Shown piece by piece: positions 52,294 to 61,789 of a DNA stretch of 64,000 nucleotides. The notes below the pieces were generated by a model, which saw nothing but the letters and a program-made list of their open reading frames with translations, had not been told where the DNA came from and did not search any database. Numbering within the stretch: the first letter of the stretch is position 1; each line of letters begins with the position of its first letter. Source of the DNA: Thalassotalea sp. LPB0316 (GTDB lineage Bacteria; Pseudomonadota; Gammaproteobacteria; Enterobacterales; Alteromonadaceae). The translations under genes and the position numbers were made by a program. The stretch is from the NCBI RefSeq assembly GCF_014898095.1, contig NZ_CP062946.1, positions 1,612,001 to 1,676,000 of the forward strand. Direction: 5' to 3'.

Positions 52294-53058
52294 ATGAAAA
52301 TTCACGCTAAAGTTATCTTATCCGCCTTATTATTCTTTGCTTTTGCCGGCTCTGCTTTAGCTCAACAAGACTTGTCTTTACCGGCATTTACTTTGTCTAC
52401 CAATCCAGATGGTTCACAGGAGTACTCGGTAACCTTACAAATTCTCATCTTTATGACGGCGCTGAGCTTCATTCCAGCCGCCATAATAATGATGACATCC
52501 TTTACTCGAATCGTGGTCATTATGGCGATCCTTCGTCAAGCCTTTGGTTTACAACAAACGCCATCTAACCAAGTTATTTTAGGCCTAACGCTATTTCTTA
52601 CCTTGTTCATTATGACGCCGGTTTATAATCAGGTAAACGAAGTTGCAATTCAGCCGTATTTGAATGAGCAACTCACCTCGATTGAAGCGATTGATCGCGG
52701 CAAGGAGCCTTTGCGAGCATTTATGCTTGAGCAAACCCGACTTAAAGATTTAAATACACTGGCGTCAATGGCGGGCATTGAAGATATTGGTGAACCAGAA
52801 ACCTTACCGATGACGGTCATCATTCCCGCGTTTATTATTAGTGAGCTCAAAACCGCGTTTCAGATAGGCTTTATTCTGTTCATCCCATTTTTAATTATTG
52901 ATTTAGTCGTTGCCAGTATTTTGATGGCAATGGGTATGATGATGTTATCGCCAATGATTGTCTCATTGCCGTTTAAACTGATGCTATTTGTTTTGGTTGA
53001 TGGTTGGAATCTGGTGATAGGTACTATTGCCACCAGTTATGGCTTAGGAGCAACCTGA
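52294..53058 (+). CDS. fliP: FliP, export-gate protein
   Basis: FliP forms the core of the export channel with FliQ and FliR. The 254-residue product has a cleavable signal peptide ([15 protein letters not shown]) and membrane segments with the signatures [40 protein letters not shown], and [20 protein letters not shown]. Length is normal. Its stop overlaps the fliQ start (TGATG). Confidence 0.96.
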   Translation: MKIHAKVILSALLFFAFAGSALAQQDLSLPAFTLSTNPDGSQEYSVTLQILIFMTALSFIPAAIIMMTSFTRIVVIMAILRQAFGLQQTPSNQVILGLTLFLTLFIMTPVYNQVNEVAIQPYLNEQLTSIEAIDRGKEPLRAFMLEQTRLKDLNTLASMAGIEDIGEPETLPMTVIIPAFIISELKTAFQIGFILFIPFLIIDLVVASILMAMGMMMLSPMIVSLPFKLMLFVLVDGWNLVIGTIATSYGLGAT

Positions 53059-53327
53059 TGAGTCCTGAGATTTTTGTCGATATTTTACGAGATGCGCTTT
53101 TTCTCGTCATTATTTTGGTGAGTGCGGTCATTGTCCCAAGTCTATTGGTCGGTTTAATGGTTGCCGTATTCCAAGCGGCAACGTCGATTAATGAGCAAAC
53201 GTTAAGTTTCTTACCGCGCTTAATTGTCACCTTACTCGCGTTGATCATTGGTGGTCATTGGCTAGTACAAAAGCTAATGGACTATACCTTTAGATTGATT
53301 GCCAGTATTCCGTCAGTGGTGAGTTAA
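53058..53327 (+). CDS. fliQ: FliQ, export-gate protein
   Basis: FliQ is a two-helix export-gate subunit of 89 residues (ILRDALFLVIILVSAVIVPS; VAVFQAATSINEQTLSFLPR; IIGGHWLVQKLMDYTF). A longer frame from 53004 would overlap fliP by 55 bases; the ATG at 53058 coupled to the fliP stop gives the family length. fliR starts on the next base after the stop. Confidence 0.95.
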   Translation: MSPEIFVDILRDALFLVIILVSAVIVPSLLVGLMVAVFQAATSINEQTLSFLPRLIVTLLALIIGGHWLVQKLMDYTFRLIASIPSVVS

Positions 53328-54110
53328 ATGGAGTTTACCGAGTCAGTTATTAACCAATATCTGGCTGATTTTTTACTGCCTCTAGCTCGCATCTCTGCCT
53401 TGATCATGGCGATGATTGGCCTCGGCGCTCAAACAACGCCAGGCCGCGTAAAGCTTATGTTGTCACTTGCTGTTACCGTTTGTGTTATGCCTGCAATTCC
53501 GCCGGCTAAAGTCGATAACCTATTTAGCTTTGCGACAACTTTGTTGGTGGCAGAGCAAGTTATTATTGGCGTAATGATTGGTTTTATTACCGTTATGGTG
53601 ATCAATACCTTTACCTTAGCCGGTCAAATTATTGCTATGCAAACCGGTTTGGGCTTTGCCTCACTCGTTGATCCTGCATCAGGTACAAGTGTGCCAGCGG
53701 TAGGTCAATTTTTCTTAATTTTATCTACCCTGCTATTTTGGGCATTGGATGGTCATTTAGCGTTCTTACAATTTGTCGTTGCGAGCTTTGACACCATTCC
53801 AATCCCGTCGACTGACTTTGAAGTTGTCAAGTTTAAAGAAATCGTTGAGTGGGGCGGTTGGATGTTCGCTACCGCCATGTCACTAGCATTAGCGCCTTTA
53901 ACTGCAATGCTGCTGATTAACTTCTCATTCGGTGTCATGACGCGTGCAGCGCCGCAGCTTAATATTTTTGCTATTGGTTTCCCCATTACCATGACCGCCG
54001 GTTTGATTATTATGTGGTTAACCATGAGTAATTTTCTTGTTCACTTTGAGGCTCAATGGCAACGCGCTGTTGATTTTAGCTGTTACCTGATTGATTGTGG
54101 GACACCATAA
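53328..54110 (+). CDS. fliR: FliR, export-gate protein
   Basis: FliR completes the FliPQR channel. The 260-residue protein has about six membrane segments, with LPLARISALIMAMIGLGAQT, LGFASLVDPASGTSVPAVGQ and ALAPLTAMLLINFSFGVMTR typical of the family. The ATG is immediately after the fliQ stop, and the fliR stop overlaps the flhB start (TAATGG). Confidence 0.95.
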   Translation: MEFTESVINQYLADFLLPLARISALIMAMIGLGAQTTPGRVKLMLSLAVTVCVMPAIPPAKVDNLFSFATTLLVAEQVIIGVMIGFITVMVINTFTLAGQIIAMQTGLGFASLVDPASGTSVPAVGQFFLILSTLLFWALDGHLAFLQFVVASFDTIPIPSTDFEVVKFKEIVEWGGWMFATAMSLALAPLTAMLLINFSFGVMTRAAPQLNIFAIGFPITMTAGLIIMWLTMSNFLVHFEAQWQRAVDFSCYLIDCGTP

Positions 54111-55240
54111 TGGCTGAAAGTGATAGCGGTGAACGCACCGAAGAACCGACCCCGAAAAAACTCGCCGATGCTCGGAAAAAAGGGCAGATAGCGAGATCAA
54201 AAGACTTAGGCACCATGTTTGTGCTTTTGGGTAGCGCATCGGCAATGCTGCTAGTGGGAGAGCAATTAACGCGTGCATTGAAGTCGATTATGACCCGTTT
54301 GTTTTCACTAACGCGTGAAGAAGCACTTGACGTTAGTGCCTTGTTCGACCTGATTTCAGATGCCGTTTTTACGATAATGACGCCAATGTTGTGGATGTTT
54401 TTTATCATTGTATTAGCGGCGTTTATTGGTAATACACTCTTAGGTGGGATGAGTTTTTCTTGGGAAGCTGCCGCACCAAAGCTCAATAAAATGTCACCTA
54501 TTGCTGGCTTTAAGCGGATGTTTGGTTTGCAAGCCTTGGTTGAATTTATTAAATCACTGCTCAAATTTTTAGTCGTGGTAACGGTTGCTTACTTCTTGCT
54601 ATACGGTCTGTTTGAGGAAATTTTACATTTGAGTTTAGAGATTAGCCCTGGCAACTTTGGTCATGCGGTTAATATGTTGCTATGGATGTTTATCGCCTTG
54701 TCGATGTCGTTGATCATCATTGCTGCGATTGACGCACCGTATCAGAAGTGGAATCACACTCGGCAACTGAAAATGACCAAGCAAGAAGTCAAAGACGAGA
54801 TGAAAAACGCTGATGGTAATCCTGAAATTAAAGGGCGGATAAGACGACTGCAATACGAAATGTCACAGCGCCGGATGATGCAAGAAGTACCCAATGCCGA
54901 TGTTGTCATCACCAACCCAACACATTACTCAGTAGCGATTAAATACGATCCTAATGGCAGCGGCGCGCCGACGGTTATTGCCAAAGGAATCGACGAAATG
55001 GCGATGCATATTCGCACGATTGCCAAAGAGCACGGCGTTGAAATTCTCGCATCACCTGCCTTAGCGCGCAGCTTATATTACACCACGGAAGTTGATGACG
55101 AAATTCCAGAGCAGCTCTTTGCTGCGGTTGCTCAAGTACTTGCTTTTGTTTTTCAGCTTAATTTATACAAAGAAGGCAAGGGTAAGCGACCAGTTCCGGT
55201 TGACAAAAACTTGCCAATCCCAGACGACTACAAGTATTAA
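54110..55240 (+). CDS. flhB: FlhB, export switch protein
   Basis: FlhB changes export specificity from hook to filament after self-cleavage. The 376-residue protein begins ESDSGERTEEPTPKKLADAR, has four membrane segments, and carries the autocleavage motif N-P-T-H in ADVVITNPTHYSVAIKY, followed by GIDEMAMHIRTIAKEHGVEI. A frame extended to 54095 would overlap fliR; ATG 54110 is coupled to the fliR stop. It is the last gene of this operon. Confidence 0.96.
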   Translation: MAESDSGERTEEPTPKKLADARKKGQIARSKDLGTMFVLLGSASAMLLVGEQLTRALKSIMTRLFSLTREEALDVSALFDLISDAVFTIMTPMLWMFFIIVLAAFIGNTLLGGMSFSWEAAAPKLNKMSPIAGFKRMFGLQALVEFIKSLLKFLVVVTVAYFLLYGLFEEILHLSLEISPGNFGHAVNMLLWMFIALSMSLIIIAAIDAPYQKWNHTRQLKMTKQEVKDEMKNADGNPEIKGRIRRLQYEMSQRRMMQEVPNADVVITNPTHYSVAIKYDPNGSGAPTVIAKGIDEMAMHIRTIAKEHGVEILASPALARSLYYTTEVDDEIPEQLFAAVAQVLAFVFQLNLYKEGKGKRPVPVDKNLPIPDDYKY

Positions 55241-55314
55241 GACCAATTTAAATATTGAACTCACTTGGTAGAACTGTTGATAAAATAGCCAGTTGACTCC
55301 CCGATTGAGATATT

Positions 55315-55331
55315 TGGTCTAGTTATTGCTT
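55315..55331 (+). promoter_or_regulatory. Possible sigma-54 promoter of flhA operon
   Basis: TGGTCT (55315-55320), AGTTA, TTGCTT (55326-55331) has a perfect -12 and a -24 reduced to TGG. It is 39 bases before flhA. A 9-bp stem, TTTTTGACT (55330-55338)/AGTCAAAAA (55345-55353), lies in the start region just after it. Confidence 0.5.
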
Positions 55332-55369
55332 TTTGACTGTTATGAGTCAAAAAATTATCACAGTTGTAC

Positions 55370-57472
55370 ATGCAATTACTCGCTCAATTTAATCGTTTTG
55401 ATAAGAATAAATTATCGTTTTTATCTGGCTTAGGTACGCCTTTGTTGATCATTGCCGCCCTCGGCATGGTCATTTTACCGATGCCAGCGGCACTACTTGA
55501 TATACTTTTCTCGTTTAATATCGCCCTTGCGTTAATAGTTCTACTCATCACTGTTTACACGCTAAAGCCGTTGGAGTTTGGTTCGTTTCCATCGGTGTTG
55601 TTGATTGCGACTATCTTGCGTCTAGCCTTAAACGTTGCCAGTACCCGTGTGGTATTACTTGAAGGTCATCAGGGGCCAGATGCCGCTGGTAAGGTCATCG
55701 AGGCCTTTGGCTCGGTTGTTATTGGCGGTAACTACGCCGTTGGTTTAGTCGTCTTCTTAATTCTGATCATTATCAACTTTGTTGTTGTCACTAAAGGTGC
55801 GGGCCGCATTTCTGAAGTTACGGCACGTTTTACGCTAGATGCTATGCCGGGCAAGCAAATGGCGATTGATGCGGATCTAAACGCTGGTTTTATTACCGCT
55901 GATCAAGCTCGTGAGCGCCGCCAAGAAGTGACTTCTGAGGCAGATTTCTACGGTTCAATGGATGGTGCCAGTAAGTTCGTTAAAGGTGATGCAATCGCCG
56001 GTATTTTGATTTTATTTATCAATATTATTGGTGGCTTGGTTATCGGGATGGTTCAGCATGATTTAGAGTTTTCTCAAGCGGTTGAAATCTATACGCTGTT
56101 GACAATTGGTGACGGCTTAGTGGCGCAGATCCCTGGTTTGTTACTTTCTGTTGCAACAGCGATAGTTGTTACTCGACAAAATACTGCCCAAGACATGGGT
56201 GAGCAAATGAGCTCTCAACTAGGGCAAGAGCGCAGCTTATACATCGCTGCAGCCGTTATGTTTGTCATGGGAATCGTGCCAGGCATGCCACATTTTGCAT
56301 TCTTGTTTTTCTCATTGATGATTGCTGCTTCGGCTTATTTCGGAAGTAAATACAAAGCCGCCAAAGCCTTGAAAGAGCAAGAAGCGCAGGCTCAATCTCA
56401 AGCTGACGAATCACAACAAGCCGATGAAGTTAAAGAGCTTGGCTGGGATGATGTCAACCACGTTGATGTTATTGGTTTAGAAATTGGCTATCGACTGATC
56501 CCATTAGTAGATAAAGGCCAAGGTGGCGAATTACTTAACCGAATTAAAGGGGTGCGTAAAAAACTCTCACAAGAGTTCGGCTTTTTGGTGCCTGCGGTTC
56601 ATATTCGCGATAATTTAGACTTAGATCCTAACAGTTATCAAATTACCTTAATGGGCGTTACGGTCGGCGAGGCGGAAATTCGTCACGATCACGAGCTGGC
56701 AATTAACCCGGGTCAAGTTTTTGGCAAACTCGAAGGTATCGATACAAAAGATCCGGCATTTGGCTTAGACGCTGTATGGATCAAGCAAGATCAGCGCGAA
56801 CACGCTCAAGCGCTTGGTTATACAGTAGTTGATGCAACTACCGTTTTAGCAACGCATCTGAGCCAAATCTTAACCAATAACGCCGCGCAATTACTAGGCC
56901 ATGAAGAAGTACAAAATCTATTAGACATGTTAGCGAAGAGCTACCCTAAACTCGTTGAAGGGCTAGTGCCGGATATCTTGCCGTTAGGCACTGTGGTGAA
57001 AGTATTACAAAACCTGATGAACGAAGGTGTTGCGGTAAGAGATATGCGTTCAATTGTCCAAACCTTAGTTGAATATGGCGTGAAGAGCCAGGATCCTGAA
57101 GTTCTCACGGCTGCAGCGCGTATTTCACTGCGTAAATTTATTGTTCAAGATATGGTTGGCTCGAACAATGAGATACCTGTCATAACATTGTCACCTGAAT
57201 TGGAACAGATGTTGCATCAGTCTATGCAAATGGCTGGCGACGATGGCGCGGGCATTGAACCAGGACTTGCTGAGCGCATGCAAAAATCTCTAACAGAGGG
57301 CGCACATCAGCAGGAGTTGGCAGGTGAAACACCTATTTTATTAACATCGGGCATTCTACGCACTGTGTTAGCAAAATTTGTTAAGTACACCATTCCTGGT
57401 TTACGAGTAATCTCTTATCAAGAGGTTCCAGACGATAAACAAATAAAAATCGTTAGCGCCATCGGACAATAA
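55370..57472 (+). CDS. flhA: FlhA, major export-gate protein
   Basis: FlhA forms the nonameric export gate and docks chaperones. The 700-residue protein has eight N-terminal membrane segments, the FHIPEP-type loop in VTARFTLDAMPGKQMAIDAD, LNAGFITADQARERRQEVTS, and a large cytoplasmic domain from about 345 (VIGLEIGYRLIPLVDKGQGG; VPAVHIRDNLDLDPNSYQI). An in-frame TTG at 55364 is two codons upstream; ATG 55370 is preferred, although no Shine-Dalgarno sequence is evident for either. Confidence 0.95.
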   Translation: MQLLAQFNRFDKNKLSFLSGLGTPLLIIAALGMVILPMPAALLDILFSFNIALALIVLLITVYTLKPLEFGSFPSVLLIATILRLALNVASTRVVLLEGHQGPDAAGKVIEAFGSVVIGGNYAVGLVVFLILIIINFVVVTKGAGRISEVTARFTLDAMPGKQMAIDADLNAGFITADQARERRQEVTSEADFYGSMDGASKFVKGDAIAGILILFINIIGGLVIGMVQHDLEFSQAVEIYTLLTIGDGLVAQIPGLLLSVATAIVVTRQNTAQDMGEQMSSQLGQERSLYIAAAVMFVMGIVPGMPHFAFLFFSLMIAASAYFGSKYKAAKALKEQEAQAQSQADESQQADEVKELGWDDVNHVDVIGLEIGYRLIPLVDKGQGGELLNRIKGVRKKLSQEFGFLVPAVHIRDNLDLDPNSYQITLMGVTVGEAEIRHDHELAINPGQVFGKLEGIDTKDPAFGLDAVWIKQDQREHAQALGYTVVDATTVLATHLSQILTNNAAQLLGHEEVQNLLDMLAKSYPKLVEGLVPDILPLGTVVKVLQNLMNEGVAVRDMRSIVQTLVEYGVKSQDPEVLTAAARISLRKFIVQDMVGSNNEIPVITLSPELEQMLHQSMQMAGDDGAGIEPGLAERMQKSLTEGAHQQELAGETPILLTSGILRTVLAKFVKYTIPGLRVISYQEVPDDKQIKIVSAIGQ

Positions 57473-57504
57473 TCAGCAGCAAAAAATGTTGTAAGGGGTT
57501 AACA

Positions 57505-58953
57505 ATGAAGATTAAACGTTTTGTCGCAAGAGATATGAAAACTGCACTAGCAGAAATCAAAGAAGTTTTAGGTGCTGATGCCGTCATCATGTCGAACAAA
57601 AAAATCCCTGAAGGCATCGAAATTATGGCCGCGGTTGATTACAATCAGCAGCCTGTTGCAGCTGAGCCAGCACAGACATCAAGTGCAGTTGCCAGCGCAG
57701 ATCGTCAAATCGCTGAAGATGTTGTTTCAATAGGTGTTGGTCAATCAACAGAGCAAGGCGAAGCTCAGCCTTCAGCTAACATGCCCAAAGTCCCTGATAG
57801 CTTAGCGGAATTGCTGAAACGCGATATCCAAAAGCCAAAGCATCAAGCTACTGATACCACTGAAACTATCGAGCAACAGTTTAAAGAGTTTACCCAGCGC
57901 CTGAGTAATGCCCAGTCTCAGGTCGACGAGCCGCATCTTGCCTCGAAGCCAACTGTTGATGATGTCGATGGCACTGAGCATCAACATATGACCGATGCAA
58001 AAGCTGTTAATACACCGCAAAACGAAGAGTTCGAGCGGATGAAGCAAGAGATGGCATCTATTCGCCAGCTACTAGAGCATCAAGTAGCAGGTTTATTGTG
58101 GCAGGATCGCGTTCAAAAAGATCCCAACCGTGCTGTTTTAGTCAATAAATTATCTTCGATGGGGATTGATGAACACCTTGCAGATCAAATTGCGGGTTTT
58201 ATTCCTCGCCAATTGAATGAACAAGAGGCATGGCAGCAAGTTAAGCATTTATTGGCCAATCAATTACAAACAACCAATAACGACATTATTCGCCAAGGCG
58301 GTGTGGTGTCGTTAGTAGGCCCAACAGGCGTTGGTAAGACGACAACTATCGCCAAAATTGCCGCGCGTTTTGCTCAAATCCACGGCGCTGATTCTGTCGC
58401 GTTAATTTCAACGGATACCTACCGCATTGCAGGTTTTGAGCAATTAACTACCTACGGTAAAATTATTGGCTGTCCAGTGAAGTTAGCTGAGGACGCAAAA
58501 GAGCTCGATATGTTGCTCGCACAGTTCTCTAATAAAAAACTCGTGCTAATTGATACCGCAGGCATGGGGCAACGCGATATGCGCTTAAACCAGCATTTAA
58601 CAACGCTAGTTGCTAATACCCGTGCACGAATTAAAAACTACTTGGTTTTAGCGGCTAATACCCAAGCTAGCGTGATGGATGAAAACGTTCAGCGATTCAA
58701 TAAAATACCGCTTGCAGGCTGTGTATTTACTAAGTTAGATGAAAGCTTAAGTGTCGGTGAAATAATATCGACTTCAATTCAACATAACTTACCTGTTGGT
58801 TATTTAACCGACGGTCAGCGTGTGCCAGAAGATATTAAGGTTGCAAATGCTGAAAAGTTAGTTACGCTTGCTGATAAAATGTTTACCAAACAACGTAAAC
58901 AAGCACCAATAAATTGGGCTCATCAATCTATGGCTTCTCATGCCGTGATGTAG
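57505..58953 (+). CDS. flhF: FlhF, SRP-type GTPase for polar flagellum placement
   Basis: FlhF marks the cell pole for flagellar assembly. The 482-residue protein has the basic N-terminal B domain (KIKRFVARDMKTALAEIKEV), a variable Gln/Ala-rich linker, and the NG GTPase domain with P-loop G272-P-T-G-V-G-K-T279, STDTYRIAGFEQLTTYGKI, LIDTAGMGQRDMR and TKLDESLSVGEIIS. It precedes flhG, its antagonist, which is the usual pair in polar flagellates and indicates a polar rather than peritrichous flagellum. Confidence 0.95.
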   Translation: MKIKRFVARDMKTALAEIKEVLGADAVIMSNKKIPEGIEIMAAVDYNQQPVAAEPAQTSSAVASADRQIAEDVVSIGVGQSTEQGEAQPSANMPKVPDSLAELLKRDIQKPKHQATDTTETIEQQFKEFTQRLSNAQSQVDEPHLASKPTVDDVDGTEHQHMTDAKAVNTPQNEEFERMKQEMASIRQLLEHQVAGLLWQDRVQKDPNRAVLVNKLSSMGIDEHLADQIAGFIPRQLNEQEAWQQVKHLLANQLQTTNNDIIRQGGVVSLVGPTGVGKTTTIAKIAARFAQIHGADSVALISTDTYRIAGFEQLTTYGKIIGCPVKLAEDAKELDMLLAQFSNKKLVLIDTAGMGQRDMRLNQHLTTLVANTRARIKNYLVLAANTQASVMDENVQRFNKIPLAGCVFTKLDESLSVGEIISTSIQHNLPVGYLTDGQRVPEDIKVANAEKLVTLADKMFTKQRKQAPINWAHQSMASHAVM

Positions 58954-58985
58954 AGCACCACAGTACAAGTAGTAAGAAATAGAAG

Positions 58986-59828
58986 ATGTTAGATCAAGCG
59001 AGTGGCTTACGAAAAATGCAACAACCCAAAAAAGTGAAGGTCATTGCTGTTTCAGGTGGTAAAGGTGGTGTGGGAAAAACAAACGTTTCACTCAACACTG
59101 CAATTGCTATGGCTCAAATGGGCAAAAAGGTCCTAGTATTAGACGCCGACTTAGGGTTAGCAAATGTTGATGTAATGCTAGGTTTGCGAGTTAAGAAAAA
59201 CTTATCTCATGTGATGTCAGGAGAATGTGAACTCGACGACATCATTATAGAAGGGCCCGCGGGGATCAAAATCATTCCTGCTACCTCAGGCACACAGACG
59301 ATGGTCGATTTAACGCCATCTGAGCACGCCGGTTTGATTCGGGCATTTAGTGATATGGAAACTGACTTTGACGTGCTCATTGTCGATACCGCTGCCGGTA
59401 TTTCAGATATGGTTTTGAGTTTTGCTCGAGCCGCACAAGACGTCATGTTAGTGGTCTGTGATGAACCTACGTCGATTACCGACTGTTATGCCTTGATGAA
59501 ACTTCTCAGCCGAGATCACGGCGTATTTAAATTTAAAGTTGTCGCCAATATGGTACGCAGTCCTAAGGAAGGCCAGCAATTATTTGCTAAACTTACAAAA
59601 GTTAGCGATCGCTTTTTAGATGTTGCCCTCGAGTTGGTTGGTATCGTGCCATTTGATGAGAACATCAGAAAGTCAGTGAGAAAACAACAAGCCATTGTTG
59701 AAGCTTTTCCTGATTCACCCGCGTCAAAAGGATTTAAGCGTATTGCAAAAAATGCCTTAGATTGGCCAATACCCCATCAGCCATCAGGTCATTTAGAGTT
59801 TTTTATAGAACAGTTACTAGAGAAATAG
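58986..59828 (+). CDS. flhG: FlhG/FleN, MinD-like ATPase controlling flagellar number
   Basis: FlhG limits flagella to one per pole and antagonises FlrA. The 280-residue ParA/MinD-type ATPase has the deviant Walker A SGGKGGVGKT (23-32), VLDADLGLANVDVMLGL, VDTAAGISDMVLSFARAAQD and a C-terminal amphipathic helix. The N-terminal DQAxxLR motif (DQASGLRKM) contacts FlhF and SRP-type partners. It follows flhF by 32 bases. Confidence 0.95.
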   Translation: MLDQASGLRKMQQPKKVKVIAVSGGKGGVGKTNVSLNTAIAMAQMGKKVLVLDADLGLANVDVMLGLRVKKNLSHVMSGECELDDIIIEGPAGIKIIPATSGTQTMVDLTPSEHAGLIRAFSDMETDFDVLIVDTAAGISDMVLSFARAAQDVMLVVCDEPTSITDCYALMKLLSRDHGVFKFKVVANMVRSPKEGQQLFAKLTKVSDRFLDVALELVGIVPFDENIRKSVRKQQAIVEAFPDSPASKGFKRIAKNALDWPIPHQPSGHLEFFIEQLLEK

Positions 59829-59855
59829 TAACAACAACTGATGAGCGGATGTTAA

Positions 59856-60575
59856 GTGGTAAAAACGCAAGCGTATATTGATCAAATAGATAAAACTGCT
59901 TTAATAGAGCAGCAAACTGTCTTGGTTAAAAGAATTGCCTATCATTTAATGGCTCGGTTACCTGCTAGTGTACAGGTAGACGACTTAATTCAAGCCGGCA
60001 TGATTGGCTTGCTTGAGGCGTCAAATAACTTTGATGCGAGTAAAGGCGCGAGCTTTGAAACGTTTGCTGGTATTAGAATTCGCGGTGCTATGCTCGATGA
60101 AATTCGTCGCGGTGATTGGACGCCCAGATCAGTACACAGAAACTCCCGCCTCATCAGTGATACCATCAAAACATTAGAGGCTGAACACGGTCGTGATGTA
60201 ACCGATAGCGAAGTGGCTGACAAACTAAATGTCTCATTGCGCGAATATCATGATATGCTTAATGAAGTAAGCTCTGGTAAAATAATAGGTATTGAAGATC
60301 TTGGTGTGACAGAAGATGCAATAAATTTTGCTCATGAGGCCACGATAGATAGCCCTCATGACGAAATTGAGCATAGCGCTTTTAAGCAAGCGTTAGCAAC
60401 TTGTATAACTTCTTTACCCGAACGTGAATCTTTAGTGTTATCATTGTATTATGACGAAGAACTGAATTTACGTGAAATTGGCCAAGTACTCGATGTGAGT
60501 GAATCTCGAGTAAGCCAAATTCACAGTCAAGCGATGCACCGATTAAAAGCGCGGATGCAATCTTGGCAAAATTAA
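59856..60575 (+). CDS. fliA: FliA, sigma-28 factor
   Basis: FliA directs transcription of late genes including flagellins 2 and 3 and flgM. The 239-residue protein has regions 2 (VDDLIQAGMIGLLEASNNFD, FETFAGIRIRGAMLDEIRRG), 3 (WTPRSVHRNSRLISDTIKTL) and 4 (LNLREIGQVLDVSESRVSQI). The start is GTG (GTGGTAAAA) with GGA upstream; no in-frame ATG is available. It is inhibited by FlgM (6948-7259). Confidence 0.95.
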   Translation: MVKTQAYIDQIDKTALIEQQTVLVKRIAYHLMARLPASVQVDDLIQAGMIGLLEASNNFDASKGASFETFAGIRIRGAMLDEIRRGDWTPRSVHRNSRLISDTIKTLEAEHGRDVTDSEVADKLNVSLREYHDMLNEVSSGKIIGIEDLGVTEDAINFAHEATIDSPHDEIEHSAFKQALATCITSLPERESLVLSLYYDEELNLREIGQVLDVSESRVSQIHSQAMHRLKARMQSWQN

Positions 60576-60615
60576 GAATTGAATTAGTAAAAAACAAACT
60601 CTTTCGGAGGGTGCC

Positions 60616-60999
60616 TTGGATAAAAATATGAAAGTACTTGTTGTTGATGACTTTTCAACAATGAGACGTATTGTAAAAAACTTATTACGTGATTTAGGCT
60701 TTACCAATATTCAAGAAGCTGATGACGGCTCAACTGCATTACCTATGCTACAAGGTGGTGACTTTGATTTCGTCGTTACCGATTGGAACATGCCTGGTAT
60801 GCAGGGTATCGACTTGCTTCGCGCTATTCGCGCAGACGAGAAGCTAGCACATATTCCAGTACTGATGGTGACAGCTGAGGCGAAAAAAGAGCAAATCGTG
60901 ATGGCGGCGCAAGCTGGTGTCAATGGATACATTGTGAAGCCTTTTACTGCAGCGACGTTAAAAACTAAGCTAGACAAGATTTTTGAGCGCTTAGCGTAA
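60616..60999 (+). CDS. cheY: CheY, chemotaxis response regulator
   Basis: CheY, when phosphorylated by CheA, binds FliM and reverses the motor. The 127-residue receiver has D56 ([12 protein letters not shown]), the acid pair in [13 protein letters not shown] in [11 protein letters not shown] and K in [11 protein letters not shown]. The start is TTG, six bases from GGAGG; the next ATG (60628) is 17 bases away, so TTG is favoured and matches relatives that begin MDKNMK. Confidence 0.96.
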   Translation: MDKNMKVLVVDDFSTMRRIVKNLLRDLGFTNIQEADDGSTALPMLQGGDFDFVVTDWNMPGMQGIDLLRAIRADEKLAHIPVLMVTAEAKKEQIVMAAQAGVNGYIVKPFTAATLKTKLDKIFERLA

Positions 61000-61039
61000 T
61001 AAACACGACTGAATGTTGGTTAACCTTAGGAGTGTTTAA

Positions 61040-61774
61040 ATGAGCGCTTTAATATCGTTAGAGCAGGCAAAGCAACTTGTTGCCTACTTAGAAGCTGGTC
61101 AAAATGACGAAGCGGATAAGCTTATTGCTGATGTTCAAACACCAATCAATACAGAGCTATTTGAAGAGATCGGAAAGCTGACTCGTCAGTTGCATGACTC
61201 ATTAATGAACTTTCAAATTGATACTCGTCTTAATGATTTAGCAACAGCAGATATCCCCGATGCTAAAGAACGACTAAACTACGTAATAGAGCGCACCGAA
61301 GAAGCAGCCAATAAGACCATGGATGCTGTTGAATCGATTTTTCCTGTGCTTGATAAGGTTCAGTCACAGGTAAACACTGTTAAACCTCAATGGCAAAAGT
61401 TGATGAAAAACCAGCTAGAACTGGAAGGGTTCAAATCTTTATGCCATGAAATTGACGCTTTATTGGTGACAACCGACAAAGAAGCTGAGCACATTCACGC
61501 CTTGATGACGGATGTGTTAATGGCGCAAGACTTTCAAGATTTAACAGGCCAAGTTATTCGTAAAGTCATTGATCTTGTTAGGGAAGTAGAAGATAGTTTA
61601 ATCAACATGTTAACCATGTTCGGCGTTAATAAAATTGAAGGTCAAGATACTGTCGCTAAACCAAAGGTTGGTGAAAATCTCGTGGAAGGACCTATAGTTA
61701 ATACTGAAACACGAGATGATGTGGTTTCAGGCCAAGATGATGTTGATGATCTATTATCAAGCTTAGGATTCTAA
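61040..61774 (+). CDS. cheZ: CheZ, CheY-P phosphatase
   Basis: CheZ dephosphorylates CheY. The 244-residue protein is a long helical hairpin with the catalytic stretch DVLMAQDFQDLTGQVIRKVI, preceded by LNYVIERTEEAANKTMDAVE, and ends in the CheY-binding tail DDVDDLLSSLGF after an acidic linker. It is placed directly between cheY and cheA. Confidence 0.95.
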   Translation: MSALISLEQAKQLVAYLEAGQNDEADKLIADVQTPINTELFEEIGKLTRQLHDSLMNFQIDTRLNDLATADIPDAKERLNYVIERTEEAANKTMDAVESIFPVLDKVQSQVNTVKPQWQKLMKNQLELEGFKSLCHEIDALLVTTDKEAEHIHALMTDVLMAQDFQDLTGQVIRKVIDLVREVEDSLINMLTMFGVNKIEGQDTVAKPKVGENLVEGPIVNTETRDDVVSGQDDVDDLLSSLGF

Positions 61775-61789
61775 GGGGAAGTTCGAATT

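Noticed and set aside
54076..54564. 162-codon minus-strand frame opposite flhB
   Set aside because: Fully antisense to FlhB; no support beyond length.
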